A DNA stretch of 38,016 nt, taken from contig JAUNGI010000024.1 of the NCBI GenBank assembly GCA_030524525.1, positions 1 through 38,016 on the forward strand. The letters run 5' to 3'. Positions 17,970 to 28,023 of the stretch are shown in pieces; position 1 is the first letter of the stretch; the number at the start of each line of letters is the position of its first letter. The stretch comes from Lachnospiraceae bacterium (lineage in GTDB: Bacteria > Bacillota > Clostridia > Lachnospirales > Lachnospiraceae). The position numbers were made by a program, and so were the translations under genes. A model generated the notes under the pieces. The model ran no database searches. It worked only from the letters and a program-made list of their open reading frames with translations, and had not been told where the DNA came from.

Positions 17970-19857
17970 GGAAAGAACACTTTCGAACAAAGAGCGCTTT
18001 GCCATTCTGAGGCGTACGCTGAGGCTTGTGAACAGGGCGGACAAGGGGCATATCCTGCGGCGCTTTCTGGAGATCCTTCCAAGCGTGATCTCCGAGATCG
18101 CCGGGATCTATCTGGCGGCGCTGGTGGTGGACGGCATCAGCGGCGGAAAAAAACTCCGCGAGCTGCTTCTTACCGCGGCGCTCGTCTGTGGGGCGGATCT
18201 GCTTTGTTCCCTCGGAGCGGTCTGTATAACGCGCCGAAAAAATTGTCATGATTTTGCAAAAACTAATAACCTTCTGCGCTTTTTGTGGGAGAAGCTGATG
18301 GACATGGACTATGTGCATTTGGAAAAGAGCGAGACCCATGTGCAGTACGAACGGGCGCGGGAGTATCTTTTTGACCACAATACCGGCTTTGACGCCGTGG
18401 TAAACAATCTGGTCTATGCGTTCCGAGGGCTCTGCGGGATCGGACTCGGCCTTCTTCTGGCTGCGCCGATGGCGTTTCGTCCGCCTGTGGCAAAGCATGG
18501 CTTCGCCTATTTTGTACAGTCTCCATGGGGACTGGCGAGCGTGCTTTTCTGCGTTGCGGCGCTCGAAGTGTTCCGGAGCCTTTATTTTAACCCAAAAGTC
18601 TGTATGCTCATGGAAAAGACGCTCTACACCCCGGAACAGCTCCAAACTCTGCGGCTGGGGGACTTTTATTTCTCTTTTGCCGTATATAATTACCGAAACG
18701 GAAAGGAGATCCGACTCTATCAGGAAGACGAACTGATCCTTAACGAGAAGGAAAAATGCGATCGTTTCAACATTCAAAAATGGAGAACGGTAGTCCGCAA
18801 AAATGCAAAATACGAGCTTGTCATGCATCTTCTGGAGATTTGCAGCAGCCTTCTGCTGTATTCGTTTGCGGGCTTCCGGGCGATTACCGGACAGCTCACG
18901 CCGGGGGAGGTCGTCGCCTTTGTGATGCTGTTCTTTACCCAGATCCAGACGGGCATTTCCCGTGTTTCCGACGGACTGAATATGCTAAAAATGGCGCCGC
19001 CCTTCCTGAAAAACATCTTTGACTTCCTTGACTGTCCGGAAGCGAAGTACAAAGGCAGCCTGCCGACGGAAAAGCGGGACGACAACGAGTACGAATTTGA
19101 ATTCCGGCATGTGTGGTTCCGCTATCCGGGCAGCGAGGCGTTCGTTTTGAAGGACGTCAGCCTCAAGTGGAGGATCGGCGAAAAGATGGCGCTCGTAGGC
19201 AAAAACGGCTGCGGCAAATCGACGCTCGTTAAGCTTTTGTGCCGCCTGTACGATCCGACCGAGGGGGTGATCACCCTGAACGGGATAGATATTCGAAAAT
19301 ATAAGTACGAGGACTATATCGCTCTGTTTTCCGTGGTCTTTCAGGATTCGCAGCTGTTCTCGTTTTCCGTTGCGGAAAATGTGGCGGCGTCGCTGGACTA
19401 TGACGCCGACCGGGTGGAAGACTGCGTCCGCAGGGCGGGGCTCTCCGAACGGCTCGACCGCATGGAACAGGGGATCGAGACCTGTCTTTATAAGGATTTT
19501 GACGAAAAGGGCGTGGAGATCTCCGGCGGCGAGGCGCAGAAGCTGATGCTGGCGCGGGCGATCTACAAGGGAGCGCCGTTTATCGTACTCGACGAGCCCA
19601 CGGCGGCGCTCGACCCGATCTCCGAGCATGAGATCTACACGAAGTTCAACGAGATCGTCGGCACCCGAACGGCGATCTACATTTCCCATCGGCTTTCCAG
19701 CTGCCGCTTCTGCGACGAGATCACGGTCATGGAGGAGGGACGCATCGTCGAGCGGGGCAGTCACAAGGCGCTGCTCGAAACGGGAAGCGTCTATCCGGCG
19801 CTGTGGAACGCGCAGGCGGAATATTACCGGGAAACGGCGGGCGAGCTGTTTGTCTGA
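17962..19857 (+). CDS. ABC exporter half-transporter 2 (permease fused to ATPase)
   Basis: 631 residues, the partner of the preceding protein. A transmembrane domain (about 35-330) precedes the ATPase domain (about 370-610). It has Walker A GKNGCGKST with Lys419, Q-loop VVFQDSQ, signature ISGGE (a common variant of LSGGQ), Walker B IVLDEPTAALD and the H-loop SHR. Both half-transporters keep the catalytic Glu, so neither ATP site is obviously degenerate. ATG 17962 follows AAGGGGGAG and overlaps the previous stop by 8 bp; an upstream in-frame ATG at 17902 lies deep in the previous gene. Transport direction is judged as export from the fused architecture. Confidence 0.88.
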   Translation: MREERTLSNKERFAILRRTLRLVNRADKGHILRRFLEILPSVISEIAGIYLAALVVDGISGGKKLRELLLTAALVCGADLLCSLGAVCITRRKNCHDFAKTNNLLRFLWEKLMDMDYVHLEKSETHVQYERAREYLFDHNTGFDAVVNNLVYAFRGLCGIGLGLLLAAPMAFRPPVAKHGFAYFVQSPWGLASVLFCVAALEVFRSLYFNPKVCMLMEKTLYTPEQLQTLRLGDFYFSFAVYNYRNGKEIRLYQEDELILNEKEKCDRFNIQKWRTVVRKNAKYELVMHLLEICSSLLLYSFAGFRAITGQLTPGEVVAFVMLFFTQIQTGISRVSDGLNMLKMAPPFLKNIFDFLDCPEAKYKGSLPTEKRDDNEYEFEFRHVWFRYPGSEAFVLKDVSLKWRIGEKMALVGKNGCGKSTLVKLLCRLYDPTEGVITLNGIDIRKYKYEDYIALFSVVFQDSQLFSFSVAENVAASLDYDADRVEDCVRRAGLSERLDRMEQGIETCLYKDFDEKGVEISGGEAQKLMLARAIYKGAPFIVLDEPTAALDPISEHEIYTKFNEIVGTRTAIYISHRLSSCRFCDEITVMEEGRIVERGSHKALLETGSVYPALWNAQAEYYRETAGELFV

Positions 19858-19873
19858 AACGAAAAAAATATGG

Positions 19874-19912
19874 GCACACCTACTTGACAATACAGAGTAG
19901 GTGTGCTATTTT
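19874..19912 (+). promoter_or_regulatory. padR promoter with overlapping inverted-repeat operator
   Basis: A perfect -35 TTGACA (19884-19889), a 17-bp spacer and TATTTT (19907-19912), with an extended -10 TGC. GCACACCTACT (19874-19884) and AGTAGGTGTGC (19896-19906) are 11-bp inverted arms that flank and overlap the -35. A repressor bound here would block the promoter. Confidence 0.8.
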
Positions 19913-19923
19913 ATGCTTACAAA

Positions 19924-19946
19924 GCTACTTGGCATCGCAGAGTAGC
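19924..19946 (+). promoter_or_regulatory. Second copy of the PadR-type operator
   Basis: GCTACT (19924-19929) and AGTAGC (19941-19946) repeat the core of the first operator: both read TACTTGxCAxxxCAGAGTA. This copy sits downstream of the promoter in the padR leader, about 45 bp centre to centre from the first. The pair fits autorepression by the PadR protein encoded next. Confidence 0.65.
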
Positions 19947-19990
19947 CTGATGAGCGCAAGGAAGAAAACGCCGGAAGGCAAAGGGAAACT

Positions 19991-20344
19991 ATGGAAGACA
20001 CGCAACTTATGAAAGGGATTCTGGAGGGCTGTGTGCTGAGCATCATCGCCGAAGGAGAGACGTACGGCTACGAGATCTTATCGAAGCTGGAGAGCTACGG
20101 CTTTGAGGAGCTGGGGGAGGGGACGCTTTACCCGATCCTGACGCGGCTTGACAAGAACGGAAGCATTGCCTGTCGGAAGGAAAAATCGCCGCTCGGCCCC
20201 ATCCGAAAATATTATTCGGTCACCGAGGAGGGCAGGCTCCGGCTGGAGCAGTTTCTGGAGAACTACCGCAAGGTGACAAAATGCGCGGAGGCGGTTTTGT
20301 TTGAAAAAACGGAGAACACGCTCCGCGATGGGAGGAAAATATGA
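19991..20344 (+). CDS. PadR-family transcriptional repressor
   Basis: 117 residues, the short PadR form. The winged-helix part is clear: LEGCVLSIIAEGETYGYEILSKLE (about 11-34), then EGTLYPILTRLDKNG with the recognition helix and wing, and RKYYSVTEEGR. PadR proteins repress transporter or envelope genes and release DNA on binding a ligand. ATG 19991 follows AAAGGGAAAC. The stop overlaps the start of the next gene (ATGA at 20341-20344), typical of PadR paired with a DUF1048-like membrane protein. Confidence 0.9.
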   Translation: MEDTQLMKGILEGCVLSIIAEGETYGYEILSKLESYGFEELGEGTLYPILTRLDKNGSIACRKEKSPLGPIRKYYSVTEEGRLRLEQFLENYRKVTKCAEAVLFEKTENTLRDGRKI

Positions 20345-21432
20345 AGGACAGTTTTGTGTGGCATAAGGATCAGCTTACGGGGGAATACCAAGCGGTCTTT
20401 GACAAGATCATGCTCTACGGCGGGGTGAGCCTGATCGACAACGAGCTATACGAGGACATGATGATGGATCTGCTCGATCTGTTTATGACGGCGCAGCAGG
20501 ACGGTAAGCCCGTGGAAAAGCTTGTGGGCGGCAATGTGGAAAAATTCTGCAAAAACTATTTTGGACACTACAGGTTTCGCGACGACGTCATGCGGTTTCC
20601 CGCACGCTTCGTGAGCTGGGCGTGGGTCATTTTTTGCTTTGAACTGCTCGGGCTGCTTTTGGAGATCGGAGAGATCGGAAGCCAAGGCGGCGTCTGGAAG
20701 CTGGAGACCGATATCGGTCCGTATCTGCTTGGCACTCTTTGCGGTCTGGTGGGCAGCGTGCTGCTTGCCGTCGCCGTTAAGCCGTTTGTTTTCCGGATCA
20801 AGGGATTTACCACAGGAAAGTATGAGGCGCTTTTTCTGCTTCTGCTTGTCGGTTCTCTGCTGCTGATTCTCTGGCTGGACGTTTTCCCTGTAGTCTTGGT
20901 GCCGGTCTGGCTCGCTCTTTTGCTTTCGGGCGGCTATCTGCTTTGCTACTACTGCGTTCGGGCGTACCGGAACCGCAAAAAATACGGCTCGTTCCGAAAG
21001 CCGCGGGAGACGGAGAAGATTTCCTTTTGGAAAAAGCTGTCCGAGGATATTGAACGGGAGCTTCCGATGCAGCTGAAAAAAAGATACGAAGCCGAAAATC
21101 AGAGGCTGGTCAAAAAAGGCAAGCCGGAGCATACCCCCGAAGAATATATGGATACGCTGAGAAAAGAGCTCCGTTTTGAAAAAGCGGCGAACGCCGTCGC
21201 CATGGCGTTGGTATTTGCCTTCTGCATGGGAATCAGCGTTCAGGAAATGGTGCAGGAAAGCGCTGCAAACGGTCTGTTTCTGATGGCTGTGCTTTTGCTT
21301 TGCGAGATCCCGATCTGGCGGCTCTTTCTGAAAGGAATTCGCGGAAAGAGCAGGAAGGCCCGGCTGATCGCGCGCTGTGACGAAGCCGGCGTTACGGTCA
21401 TGGAATATGCCGATTCGCAGGAAAAGGCTTAA
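20341..21432 (+). CDS. DUF1048-like membrane protein coupled to padR
   Basis: 363 residues. The N-terminal part (about 10-85) resembles DUF1048: a short helical domain with DLLDLFMTAQQDGKPVEKLVGGNVEKFCKNY. Four or more transmembrane helices follow (about 90-215), then a charged cytoplasmic stretch (about 215-285) and two more hydrophobic helices near the C-terminus (about 288-335). No catalytic motif is recognised and the function is unknown. PadR/DUF1048 pairs are common in Firmicutes and often respond to membrane-active compounds; that role is inference here. The stop codon overlaps the stop of the convergent tepA gene (21429-21432). Confidence 0.7.
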   Translation: MKDSFVWHKDQLTGEYQAVFDKIMLYGGVSLIDNELYEDMMMDLLDLFMTAQQDGKPVEKLVGGNVEKFCKNYFGHYRFRDDVMRFPARFVSWAWVIFCFELLGLLLEIGEIGSQGGVWKLETDIGPYLLGTLCGLVGSVLLAVAVKPFVFRIKGFTTGKYEALFLLLLVGSLLLILWLDVFPVVLVPVWLALLLSGGYLLCYYCVRAYRNRKKYGSFRKPRETEKISFWKKLSEDIERELPMQLKKRYEAENQRLVKKGKPEHTPEEYMDTLRKELRFEKAANAVAMALVFAFCMGISVQEMVQESAANGLFLMAVLLLCEIPIWRLFLKGIRGKSRKARLIARCDEAGVTVMEYADSQEKA

Positions 21433-22112
21433 TCCTTTTCCCCGATCAGCTCCCGAAGCTTCCGCAAGGCCTCCCGAATGCCGCCGACCTCGTCAATGAT
21501 GCCCTCCCGAACGGCTTCCTCCCCGCCAAGAAGCGTTCCGAGATCCTTCGTAAAGACTTTGGTGTTGAGCATCAGCTCGCGCAGATGTTCCTTGGAAATG
21601 CGGGAGTGCTTTGCGGTAAACGTCAGAATGCGCTCCTGAATGCGCTCCAGATATTCAAACGACTGCGCGACCCCTAGGATCGTACCGGTGGTGCGGACCG
21701 GATGCACGGTCATGGTACCGGTCTCCACAATAAAGCTGTAGTCGGAGGACACCGCAAGCGGAACGCCGATCGAATGCGAGCCGCCCAGAACCAGACTGAC
21801 CACCGGCTTGCTCAGCGAGGCGATCATTTCCGCAATGGCAAGCCCGGCTTCCACGTCGCCGCCGACCGTATTGAGCAGAACGAGAACGCCGACGATATCG
21901 CTGCGGTGTTCCACATGCGCGAGCCGCGGCAGCACCTGTTCGTACTTTGTCGTTTTGCTGTTTTTCGGCGAAGCGTCGTGTCCCTCGACCTCGCCGATGA
22001 TCGTCAGCAGCTCGATCTTTTGATTGTCCGGAAGCAGGAGAAAGCGCTCCTCCGAAGAGGGAGGCGTCTCCTGCGGATTTTCCTGTGTATTTTCCTGATT
22101 GTTTTCTTCCAT
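21429..22112 (-). CDS. tepA: ClpP-family protease-like protein TepA
   Basis: 227 residues on the minus strand. TepA belongs to the ClpP/crotonase fold and in Bacillus was linked to protein translocation. Visible are an acidic Gln/Glu/Pro-rich N-terminus (1-25), a sheet with LLNTVGGDVEAGLAIAEMI, the nucleophile region LGGSHSIGVPLA with Ser, TMTVHPVRTTG with the likely catalytic His, and FTKDLGTLLGGEEAVREGIIDEVGG. The start at 22112 (ATG with CGGAG upstream) is preferred; an in-frame ATG at 22175 (with AAGGGAAA) would add 21 residues. tepA lies near spoIIIE in Bacillus as it does here, which supports orthology. Confidence 0.85.
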   Translation of the reverse strand: MEENNQENTQENPQETPPSSEERFLLLPDNQKIELLTIIGEVEGHDASPKNSKTTKYEQVLPRLAHVEHRSDIVGVLVLLNTVGGDVEAGLAIAEMIASLSKPVVSLVLGGSHSIGVPLAVSSDYSFIVETGTMTVHPVRTTGTILGVAQSFEYLERIQERILTFTAKHSRISKEHLRELMLNTKVFTKDLGTLLGGEEAVREGIIDEVGGIREALRKLRELIGEKD

Positions 22113-22244
22113 AATCTCCGTCGTTTCCCTGCCTTTCTGAAATTCTGTTTTCGTAAGACGAATTTCCCATAGCATGTGAAATTTCCCTTGGAAATATGTA
22201 TTCTCAAAGTTTTTTTCGCCTTTTCGGTTTTCTGACTGCGCCCG

Positions 22245-22273
22245 TTGTTTTTTTTGATGGTTTGTGATATCAT
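22245..22273 (+). promoter_or_regulatory. Promoter of uppP
   Basis: TTGTTT (22245-22250), a 17-bp spacer and TATCAT (22268-22273), with an extended -10 TGA. The -10 region TGTGATATCAT closely resembles that of radC (TGTGATATGAT). Confidence 0.65.
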
Positions 22274-22332
22274 GAAATTATCTATGGCATTTAAGGCAAG
22301 GAATCCGAAACGGAGAGAACAGAGGGGATAGA

Positions 22333-23193
22333 ATGGAATTTTTAGAATTTATTAAAATCGTACTGCTTGGGATCGTAGAGGGAATTACCGAATGGCTGCC
22401 CATCAGCAGCACCGGACATATGCTTTTGTTCGACGAATTTTTTCCGGTCAAGGCGTTTCTTGAGAATCCGGATTTCGGCGATATGTTTATTGTCGTGATC
22501 CAGCTTGGCGCGATCTTGGCGGTCGTGCTTTTGTTCTGGAACAAGATCTGGCCCTTCCGCAGGACGGAGACCGGAGGCGTCGGCATCCATAAAGAGAAGT
22601 TTATCCTTTGGACAAAGATCGCGGTGGCCTGCATCCCCATCGGGATCGTGGGGCTTCTGCTGGAAGACAAGATCGACGAATTTTTTTATCAGGGAAACCG
22701 GGAGACGCTGACCATCGCGCTGGCGCTGATCTTCTACGGCATTATGTTTATCGGGATCGAAGCGCTGAACAAAAAGAAAAAGCCGCGCTTTGACAATCTG
22801 AATACGATGCCCTATCAGCTTGCGCTTTATATCGGCATGTTCCAGTGTCTGGCAGTCATTCCGGGAACCTCGCGTTCGGGAGCCACCATTCTCGGCGCGA
22901 TGATCCTCGGCTCAAGCCGGATCATGGCGGCGGAGTTCACGTTCTTTCTGGCGATCCCGACGATGGCGGGGGCGAGCCTTCTGAAGCTGCTCAAATACGG
23001 CTTCGCCTTCAGCGGGCAGGAATATGCGATGCTGATCACCGGCATGATCGTCGCGTTCTTGGTATCGTTTTTCTGTATCCGGCTGCTGATGCAGTATATC
23101 AGCAAGCATAGCTTCGCGGCGTTCGGGTGGTATCGGATCGCCTTGGGACTGGTGGTTTTTGTATATTATGTCGGCAAATACGCGTTAGCATAA
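22333..23193 (+). CDS. uppP: Undecaprenyl-diphosphatase
   Basis: 286 residues, an integral membrane enzyme with about eight helices. It dephosphorylates undecaprenyl diphosphate to recycle the lipid carrier of wall synthesis and confers bacitracin tolerance. The two active-site blocks are present: GIVEGITEWLPISSTGHM (about 14-31) with the Glu-rich motif, and VIPGTSRSGATI (about 175-186) with the essential Arg and Ser. ATG 22333 follows GAGGGG. It is followed 15 bp later by ftsK. Confidence 0.96.
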   Translation: MEFLEFIKIVLLGIVEGITEWLPISSTGHMLLFDEFFPVKAFLENPDFGDMFIVVIQLGAILAVVLLFWNKIWPFRRTETGGVGIHKEKFILWTKIAVACIPIGIVGLLLEDKIDEFFYQGNRETLTIALALIFYGIMFIGIEALNKKKKPRFDNLNTMPYQLALYIGMFQCLAVIPGTSRSGATILGAMILGSSRIMAAEFTFFLAIPTMAGASLLKLLKYGFAFSGQEYAMLITGMIVAFLVSFFCIRLLMQYISKHSFAAFGWYRIALGLVVFVYYVGKYALA

Positions 23194-23208
23194 TCGGTGG
23201 AGGAAGTC

Positions 23209-25974
23209 ATGGCAAAGGAAGGAACAAAAAAAACGACGGCCGGGCGCAGCTCCGCCTCCGGAACCCGGGCGACCGGACGCGGCACAACGCGGCGGAAGGA
23301 ATCGGCGCGCGAACGCGAGGCGCGGCTCCGTCAGGAGGAGCTTGAAAAGCAGCAGCGGATGGAAGAGGCCGCCAGAAGGAAGGAGATCTCGGACGAGATC
23401 GTTCTGATCGTGACGGTGCTTGTCTGCATCGTGCTGTATCTGAGCTATTTTGGTCTGTGCAGCAAGGTCGGAACGGCGATCAACTGGGTGATCTTCGGAC
23501 TGCTCGGCGGATATCTGCCGTATCTGTTTCCGATCGCGCTGTTTTTTCTCGTCGCGTTTATGCGCTCCAATCCGGGCAATCCGCTCGCCACGAAAAAATC
23601 CACGTTTTTTACGCTGGCGCTTTTCTTTATTGCGGCCCTGATCCATATCGTTTCGGGGTGCGCGGAAAAATATTCGATCCTACGCTCGTTTACCGCGGGC
23701 TATCGGGATAAGGTGGGGGGCGGTCTTTTCGGCGCGCTGCTGTCAGTTCCCATGAATACGCTGTTCGGGAAGATCGCCTCTATCATCATTTTGTCCGCGC
23801 TTGTTCTCGTCTGCCTGCTGCTCATCACGGAGCGTTCGTTTTTGGCGGCTTGGAGGAAGCGCAAGAGGGAGCGGAAGGATTTCTACGCCGAGTATGCGGA
23901 ATACGAGGAGGCGCAGGCGGTACAACGGAAGGCGGAGCGGGATATGCAGAATATGACGCTTGATCAGATTCAAGAGGAAAACCGGAAGCGCCGCCTTGTG
24001 CTTGTGGACGCGGCTCCGGCGGAGCAGACGCCCGACGCGGAGTTTTATGAAGGAAAGAAAAAGGGAAAGAAGAAAAAGAACTTTCTTGACCGTCTGATGG
24101 AAAACGGCGGCAGGGAAGAAGAAAACAGTCCGGAAAGCCCGGATATGGTCGAGGTGCTTCCGGCCGAAACACAGGAGCCGGTCATTTCCCCTTCGCAGAC
24201 CGTAAACGGCTTGGACGGGGTGCCCGATTATGAAGCCGAAATGCAGCGAAAGTTCGGAACCGGCGGAAGCGCCGCCGAGGAGCTCTCCGGCATTACGATC
24301 ACAAAGAACGGCTCTTACGAGGAGGGCGAGGCTGCCGAGGCGGGCGATTACGGCAGAACCGTTTCCGCTCCGGAGGAAAGGGCGGACAAGGCTCCGGCGG
24401 ACAAAAAGCCGGCGGAGGAGGCGGCAGCCGCTTCCGAAAAAGCCGCGCCGGAAAGCTCCGGAAACGGCGCGCCGGAAGTCTCCGCCGCACCGAAGCCGCT
24501 TCCGGAAAAGCCCTATGTCTATCCGCCCCTGCGTCTTTTGAACCGTCCGCAGGGACCGGCAAAGAACATCAGCAACGCCGAGCTGAAGGAGACGGCAGCC
24601 AAACTGCAGACCACGCTTCGGAGCTTCGGCGTCAACGTAACGGTCACGAATATCAGCTGCGGCCCCACGGTGACCCGATACGAATTACAGCCGGAGCAGG
24701 GCGTTAAGGTCAGCAAGATCACCGCCTTGGCGGACGATATCAAGCTGAACCTCGCGGCTGCGGACATCCGAATCGAGGCGCCGATTCCCGGAAAGGCCGC
24801 CGTTGGCATCGAGGTACCGAACAGCGAAAATTCCACGGTCATGCTGCGTTCCCTGCTGGAGTCGGCGGAATTTCAGGGGAGCAAGGCGAAGATCGCGTTT
24901 GCCGTCGGCAAGGACATCGGCGGAAGCATTATCGTGACCGACATTGCGAAGATGCCGCACCTGCTCATTGCCGGCGCCACCGGCTCCGGAAAATCGGTGT
25001 GCATCAATACGCTCATTATGAGCATTTTGTTCAAATATTCTCCGAAAGAGGTTCGGCTGATCATGATTGATCCGAAGGTGGTGGAGCTGAGCGTCTACAA
25101 CGGGATCCCGCACCTCTGGGCGCCGGTCGTGACCGACCCGAAGATCGCCAGCAATACGCTGAACTGGGCGGTGCAGGAGATGACGAAGCGCTATCAGTAT
25201 TTTGCGGAGCTGGGCGTCCGCGATATGGCGGGCTTCAACAGCAAGGTGAAAAACGCATCCGAACCGATCCTCGACGCAAACGGCAATCCGTTCGATCTGC
25301 TTCCGCACATCGTCATCATTGTGGACGAGCTTGCCGACCTGATGATGGTCGCCTCCGGAGACGTGGAAGATTCGATCTGCCGCTTGGCGCAGCTTGCCCG
25401 CGCTGCCGGCATTCATCTGGTTATTGCGACGCAGAGACCTTCGGTAAACGTCATTACCGGTTTGATCAAGGCGAATATTCCTTCGCGGATCGCGTTTGCG
25501 GTCTCCTCGTCGGTGGATTCCCGCACGATCCTCGATCAGGGCGGAGCGGAAAAGCTGCTCGGAAAGGGCGACATGCTGTTTTTCCCTTCGGGGCTTCCGA
25601 AGCCGTCCCGGGTGCAGGGCGCGTTTGTTTCGGATTCCGAGGTCAGCGCGGTCGTGGACTTTTTGAAGGCGCAGAACGATTCCGGAGAGGTCAATCAGGA
25701 GCTGGCGGCGCATGTGGCTTCGTCTTCGGAGCATGGTGGGGTGTCGCATAACGCCGACCGGGACGAGTATTTCGAGGAGGCGGGACGCTTCATCATTGAA
25801 AAGGACAAGGCGTCGATCGGGATGCTGCAGCGGCTGTATAAGATCGGCTTTAACCGCGCGGCTAGAATTATGGATCAGCTTTCCGAGGCGGGCGTGGTCG
25901 GTCCGGAGGAAGGGACGAAGCCGAGAAAAATTCTGATGAGCGCCGAGGAGTTTGAACGGTATCTGAACGGCTGA
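23209..25974 (+). CDS. ftsK: DNA translocase FtsK/SpoIIIE
   Basis: 921 residues. It pumps chromosomal DNA through the closing septum. The N-terminus is basic (1-45). Four membrane helices lie at about 60-205. A long charged and Ala/Glu/Pro-rich linker spans about 210-430, and the motor domain about 430-840. The motor has Walker [11 protein letters not shown] with Lys595, Walker [14 protein letters not shown] and [14 protein letters not shown]-terminal winged-helix gamma domain (about 855-921, [24 protein letters not shown]) reads polar DNA motifs. ATG 23209 is chosen because GGAGGAAG (23199-23206) serves it and overlaps the GTG at 23197. Whether it acts in vegetative division or sporulation cannot be told. 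Confidence 0.96.
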   Translation: MAKEGTKKTTAGRSSASGTRATGRGTTRRKESAREREARLRQEELEKQQRMEEAARRKEISDEIVLIVTVLVCIVLYLSYFGLCSKVGTAINWVIFGLLGGYLPYLFPIALFFLVAFMRSNPGNPLATKKSTFFTLALFFIAALIHIVSGCAEKYSILRSFTAGYRDKVGGGLFGALLSVPMNTLFGKIASIIILSALVLVCLLLITERSFLAAWRKRKRERKDFYAEYAEYEEAQAVQRKAERDMQNMTLDQIQEENRKRRLVLVDAAPAEQTPDAEFYEGKKKGKKKKNFLDRLMENGGREEENSPESPDMVEVLPAETQEPVISPSQTVNGLDGVPDYEAEMQRKFGTGGSAAEELSGITITKNGSYEEGEAAEAGDYGRTVSAPEERADKAPADKKPAEEAAAASEKAAPESSGNGAPEVSAAPKPLPEKPYVYPPLRLLNRPQGPAKNISNAELKETAAKLQTTLRSFGVNVTVTNISCGPTVTRYELQPEQGVKVSKITALADDIKLNLAAADIRIEAPIPGKAAVGIEVPNSENSTVMLRSLLESAEFQGSKAKIAFAVGKDIGGSIIVTDIAKMPHLLIAGATGSGKSVCINTLIMSILFKYSPKEVRLIMIDPKVVELSVYNGIPHLWAPVVTDPKIASNTLNWAVQEMTKRYQYFAELGVRDMAGFNSKVKNASEPILDANGNPFDLLPHIVIIVDELADLMMVASGDVEDSICRLAQLARAAGIHLVIATQRPSVNVITGLIKANIPSRIAFAVSSSVDSRTILDQGGAEKLLGKGDMLFFPSGLPKPSRVQGAFVSDSEVSAVVDFLKAQNDSGEVNQELAAHVASSSEHGGVSHNADRDEYFEEAGRFIIEKDKASIGMLQRLYKIGFNRAARIMDQLSEAGVVGPEEGTKPRKILMSAEEFERYLNG

Positions 25975-25992
25975 ACAACACGGAGGTAAAAG

Positions 25993-27990
25993 ATGGGAAT
26001 CGTACGTTTGCTGGATGCGGAAACGATCAACCAGATCGCTGCCGGCGAGGTCGTTGACCGACCGTCTTCCATTGTAAAGGAGCTTGTGGAAAACGCCATC
26101 GACTCCAAGGCGACCGCCGTTACCGTGGAGATCAAGGGCGGCGGGATCAGCTATCTGCGCGTCACCGACAACGGCTGCGGAATCGCCAGAGAGGATGTGC
26201 CGCAGGCGTTTCTGCGTCATGCGACCAGCAAGATCCGCTCCAAGGAGGATCTGTCCCATATTCTGAGTCTGGGGTTCCGCGGCGAGGCGCTGTCCAGTAT
26301 TTCCGCGATCAGCCATGTGGAGCTTCTGACCAAACGGGCGGAGGATCTGCTCGGTACGCGCTACGTTGTAAACGGCGGCGTGGAGGAGGGCATTTCCGAC
26401 GTGGGCTGCCCGGACGGCACGACGTTTCTGGTGCGGGACGTGTTTTATAACGTTCCCGCGCGCAAGAAGTTCCTTCGTTCCGCCATGACCGAGGCGGGCT
26501 ATATTACCGAACTAATGTACCGTTTGGCGGTTTCCCATCCGGAGATCAGCTTCAGCTTTATCAATCAGGGCAGAACGGCTCTGTATACTTCGGGCAACGG
26601 AAATCTGCGCGACGCGATCTATTCGGTCTACGGCAGGGAGATCGCCGCCAATCTGATCCCGATCGAAAAGGAGTGCGACGGTTTTTCGGTCAGCGGTTTT
26701 TTGGGAAAGCCCGCAGTCGCAAGAGGGAACCGTTCCAACGAAAATTATTTCCTGAACGGACGCTATATCCAGAGCCGCGTCCTGAACAAGGCGATCGAGG
26801 AGGCGTACAAGCCGCATATCATGCAGCACAAGTTCCCGTTTACCTGTCTGATGCTTCGATTCGACCCGGAGCGCATCGACATCAACGTGCACCCGTCCAA
26901 AATGGAGGTGCGCATCGAGCAGCAGGAGCTTGTATACGAGCAGCTCCATGCCGCTCTGGCGCAAGCGCTCCGCAATTCCATCCTGATTCCGGAGGTGCGC
27001 CTGACGGAGGAAACGCCGGCCGCCGCAGAAAAGCCGCTGCCCCCGCCGGAGATCTTTGAAACGAAGCGGAGGCAGGAATATGCCGCCGAACGTCAGGAGA
27101 GCGTCGTGGCGGAAGACTCGCCGTATACGGTCGGGGAGCAGGTAACGCTTCGCTCGCTGTTTTCGGCTCCCGCGGAAGCGTCGGACGCCGCCCGCCCGCA
27201 GGAGATCGCTGCCGCCCCGCGATATGACGGCAGCTTGCCGGACGATCCGGAAGCCGGAACGGCGGGAAAGACCGCCGAGGAATCGCAGACCGCCGGCGGG
27301 CAGCCGACGGAAGCCGCAGACATGACCGCGGCGGCGAACGGAGCGCAAACGCAGACCGCCCGGCAGGCGGCTGACGGACAACAGACGGCGGAAGCCGCGG
27401 CGTTTACCGATATCCCTTCGTACCGCGTCATCGGTCAGCTTTTCGGAACGTATTGGCTGCTCGAAACGGAAAATCAGCTCTATATGATCGACCAGCATGC
27501 GGCGCACGAAAAGATCCTTTACGAGCGCACCGTGGCGGCGTACCGGAACCATGAGGTCATGTCCCAGCAGGTGTCCCCGCCGATCATTCTGAGCCTGTCG
27601 CTGCGGGAGGAGGAGGCATACCTGCGGTACAGGGAGCGCTTTGCGGCGCTTGGCTTTGTGATCGAGCCGTTCGGAGGACACGAATACGCCATGAGCGCGG
27701 TGCCGGTCGATCTGTACCGCCTGTCCGAGGAGGAGCTGTTCTGCTCCTTGCTCGACCAGCTCGTGGAAACTCCGGTGTTCGGCCCCGCCGACGTGATCCT
27801 TGAGAAGATCGCCTCGATGTCCTGCAAAGCGGCGATCAAGGGCAATACGAAGATCAGCGAGCGGGAGGCAAGGCACCTCGTGGAGGAGCTGATGACGCTG
27901 GAAAATCCCTTCCAGTGCCCCCACGGCCGTCCGATCATCATTACGATGTCAAAGTACGAGATCGAAAAAAAATTCAAACGAATCGTTTAG
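25993..27990 (+). CDS. mutL: DNA mismatch repair protein MutL
   Basis: 665 residues. MutL links mismatch recognition by MutS to strand incision. The GHKL ATPase domain (about 1-335) has the catalytic Glu33 in ELVENAIDS, DNGCGI, and GFRGEALSSI. A linker of about 120 residues (about 340-465) is rich in Ala, Thr, Gln and Pro and of low complexity. The C-terminal endonuclease/dimer domain (about 470-665) contains DQHAAHEKILYE (Asp500), the SCKAAIK motif and the CPHGRP metal site, so this is the nicking form of MutL found in bacteria without MutH. ATG 25993 follows CGGAGG. No mutS is in the window. Confidence 0.97.
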   Translation: MGIVRLLDAETINQIAAGEVVDRPSSIVKELVENAIDSKATAVTVEIKGGGISYLRVTDNGCGIAREDVPQAFLRHATSKIRSKEDLSHILSLGFRGEALSSISAISHVELLTKRAEDLLGTRYVVNGGVEEGISDVGCPDGTTFLVRDVFYNVPARKKFLRSAMTEAGYITELMYRLAVSHPEISFSFINQGRTALYTSGNGNLRDAIYSVYGREIAANLIPIEKECDGFSVSGFLGKPAVARGNRSNENYFLNGRYIQSRVLNKAIEEAYKPHIMQHKFPFTCLMLRFDPERIDINVHPSKMEVRIEQQELVYEQLHAALAQALRNSILIPEVRLTEETPAAAEKPLPPPEIFETKRRQEYAAERQESVVAEDSPYTVGEQVTLRSLFSAPAEASDAARPQEIAAAPRYDGSLPDDPEAGTAGKTAEESQTAGGQPTEAADMTAAANGAQTQTARQAADGQQTAEAAAFTDIPSYRVIGQLFGTYWLLETENQLYMIDQHAAHEKILYERTVAAYRNHEVMSQQVSPPIILSLSLREEEAYLRYRERFAALGFVIEPFGGHEYAMSAVPVDLYRLSEEELFCSLLDQLVETPVFGPADVILEKIASMSCKAAIKGNTKISEREARHLVEELMTLENPFQCPHGRPIIITMSKYEIEKKFKRIV

Positions 27991-28023
27991 AACGGACAAT
28001 TATTCAGAACGGAGTGTCTGCCT

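Noticed and set aside
22181-22195. Short inverted repeat ATTTCC-CTT-GGAAAT upstream of tepA
   Set aside because: Only 6-bp arms in an A+T-rich gap; too weak to call an operator without comparison.
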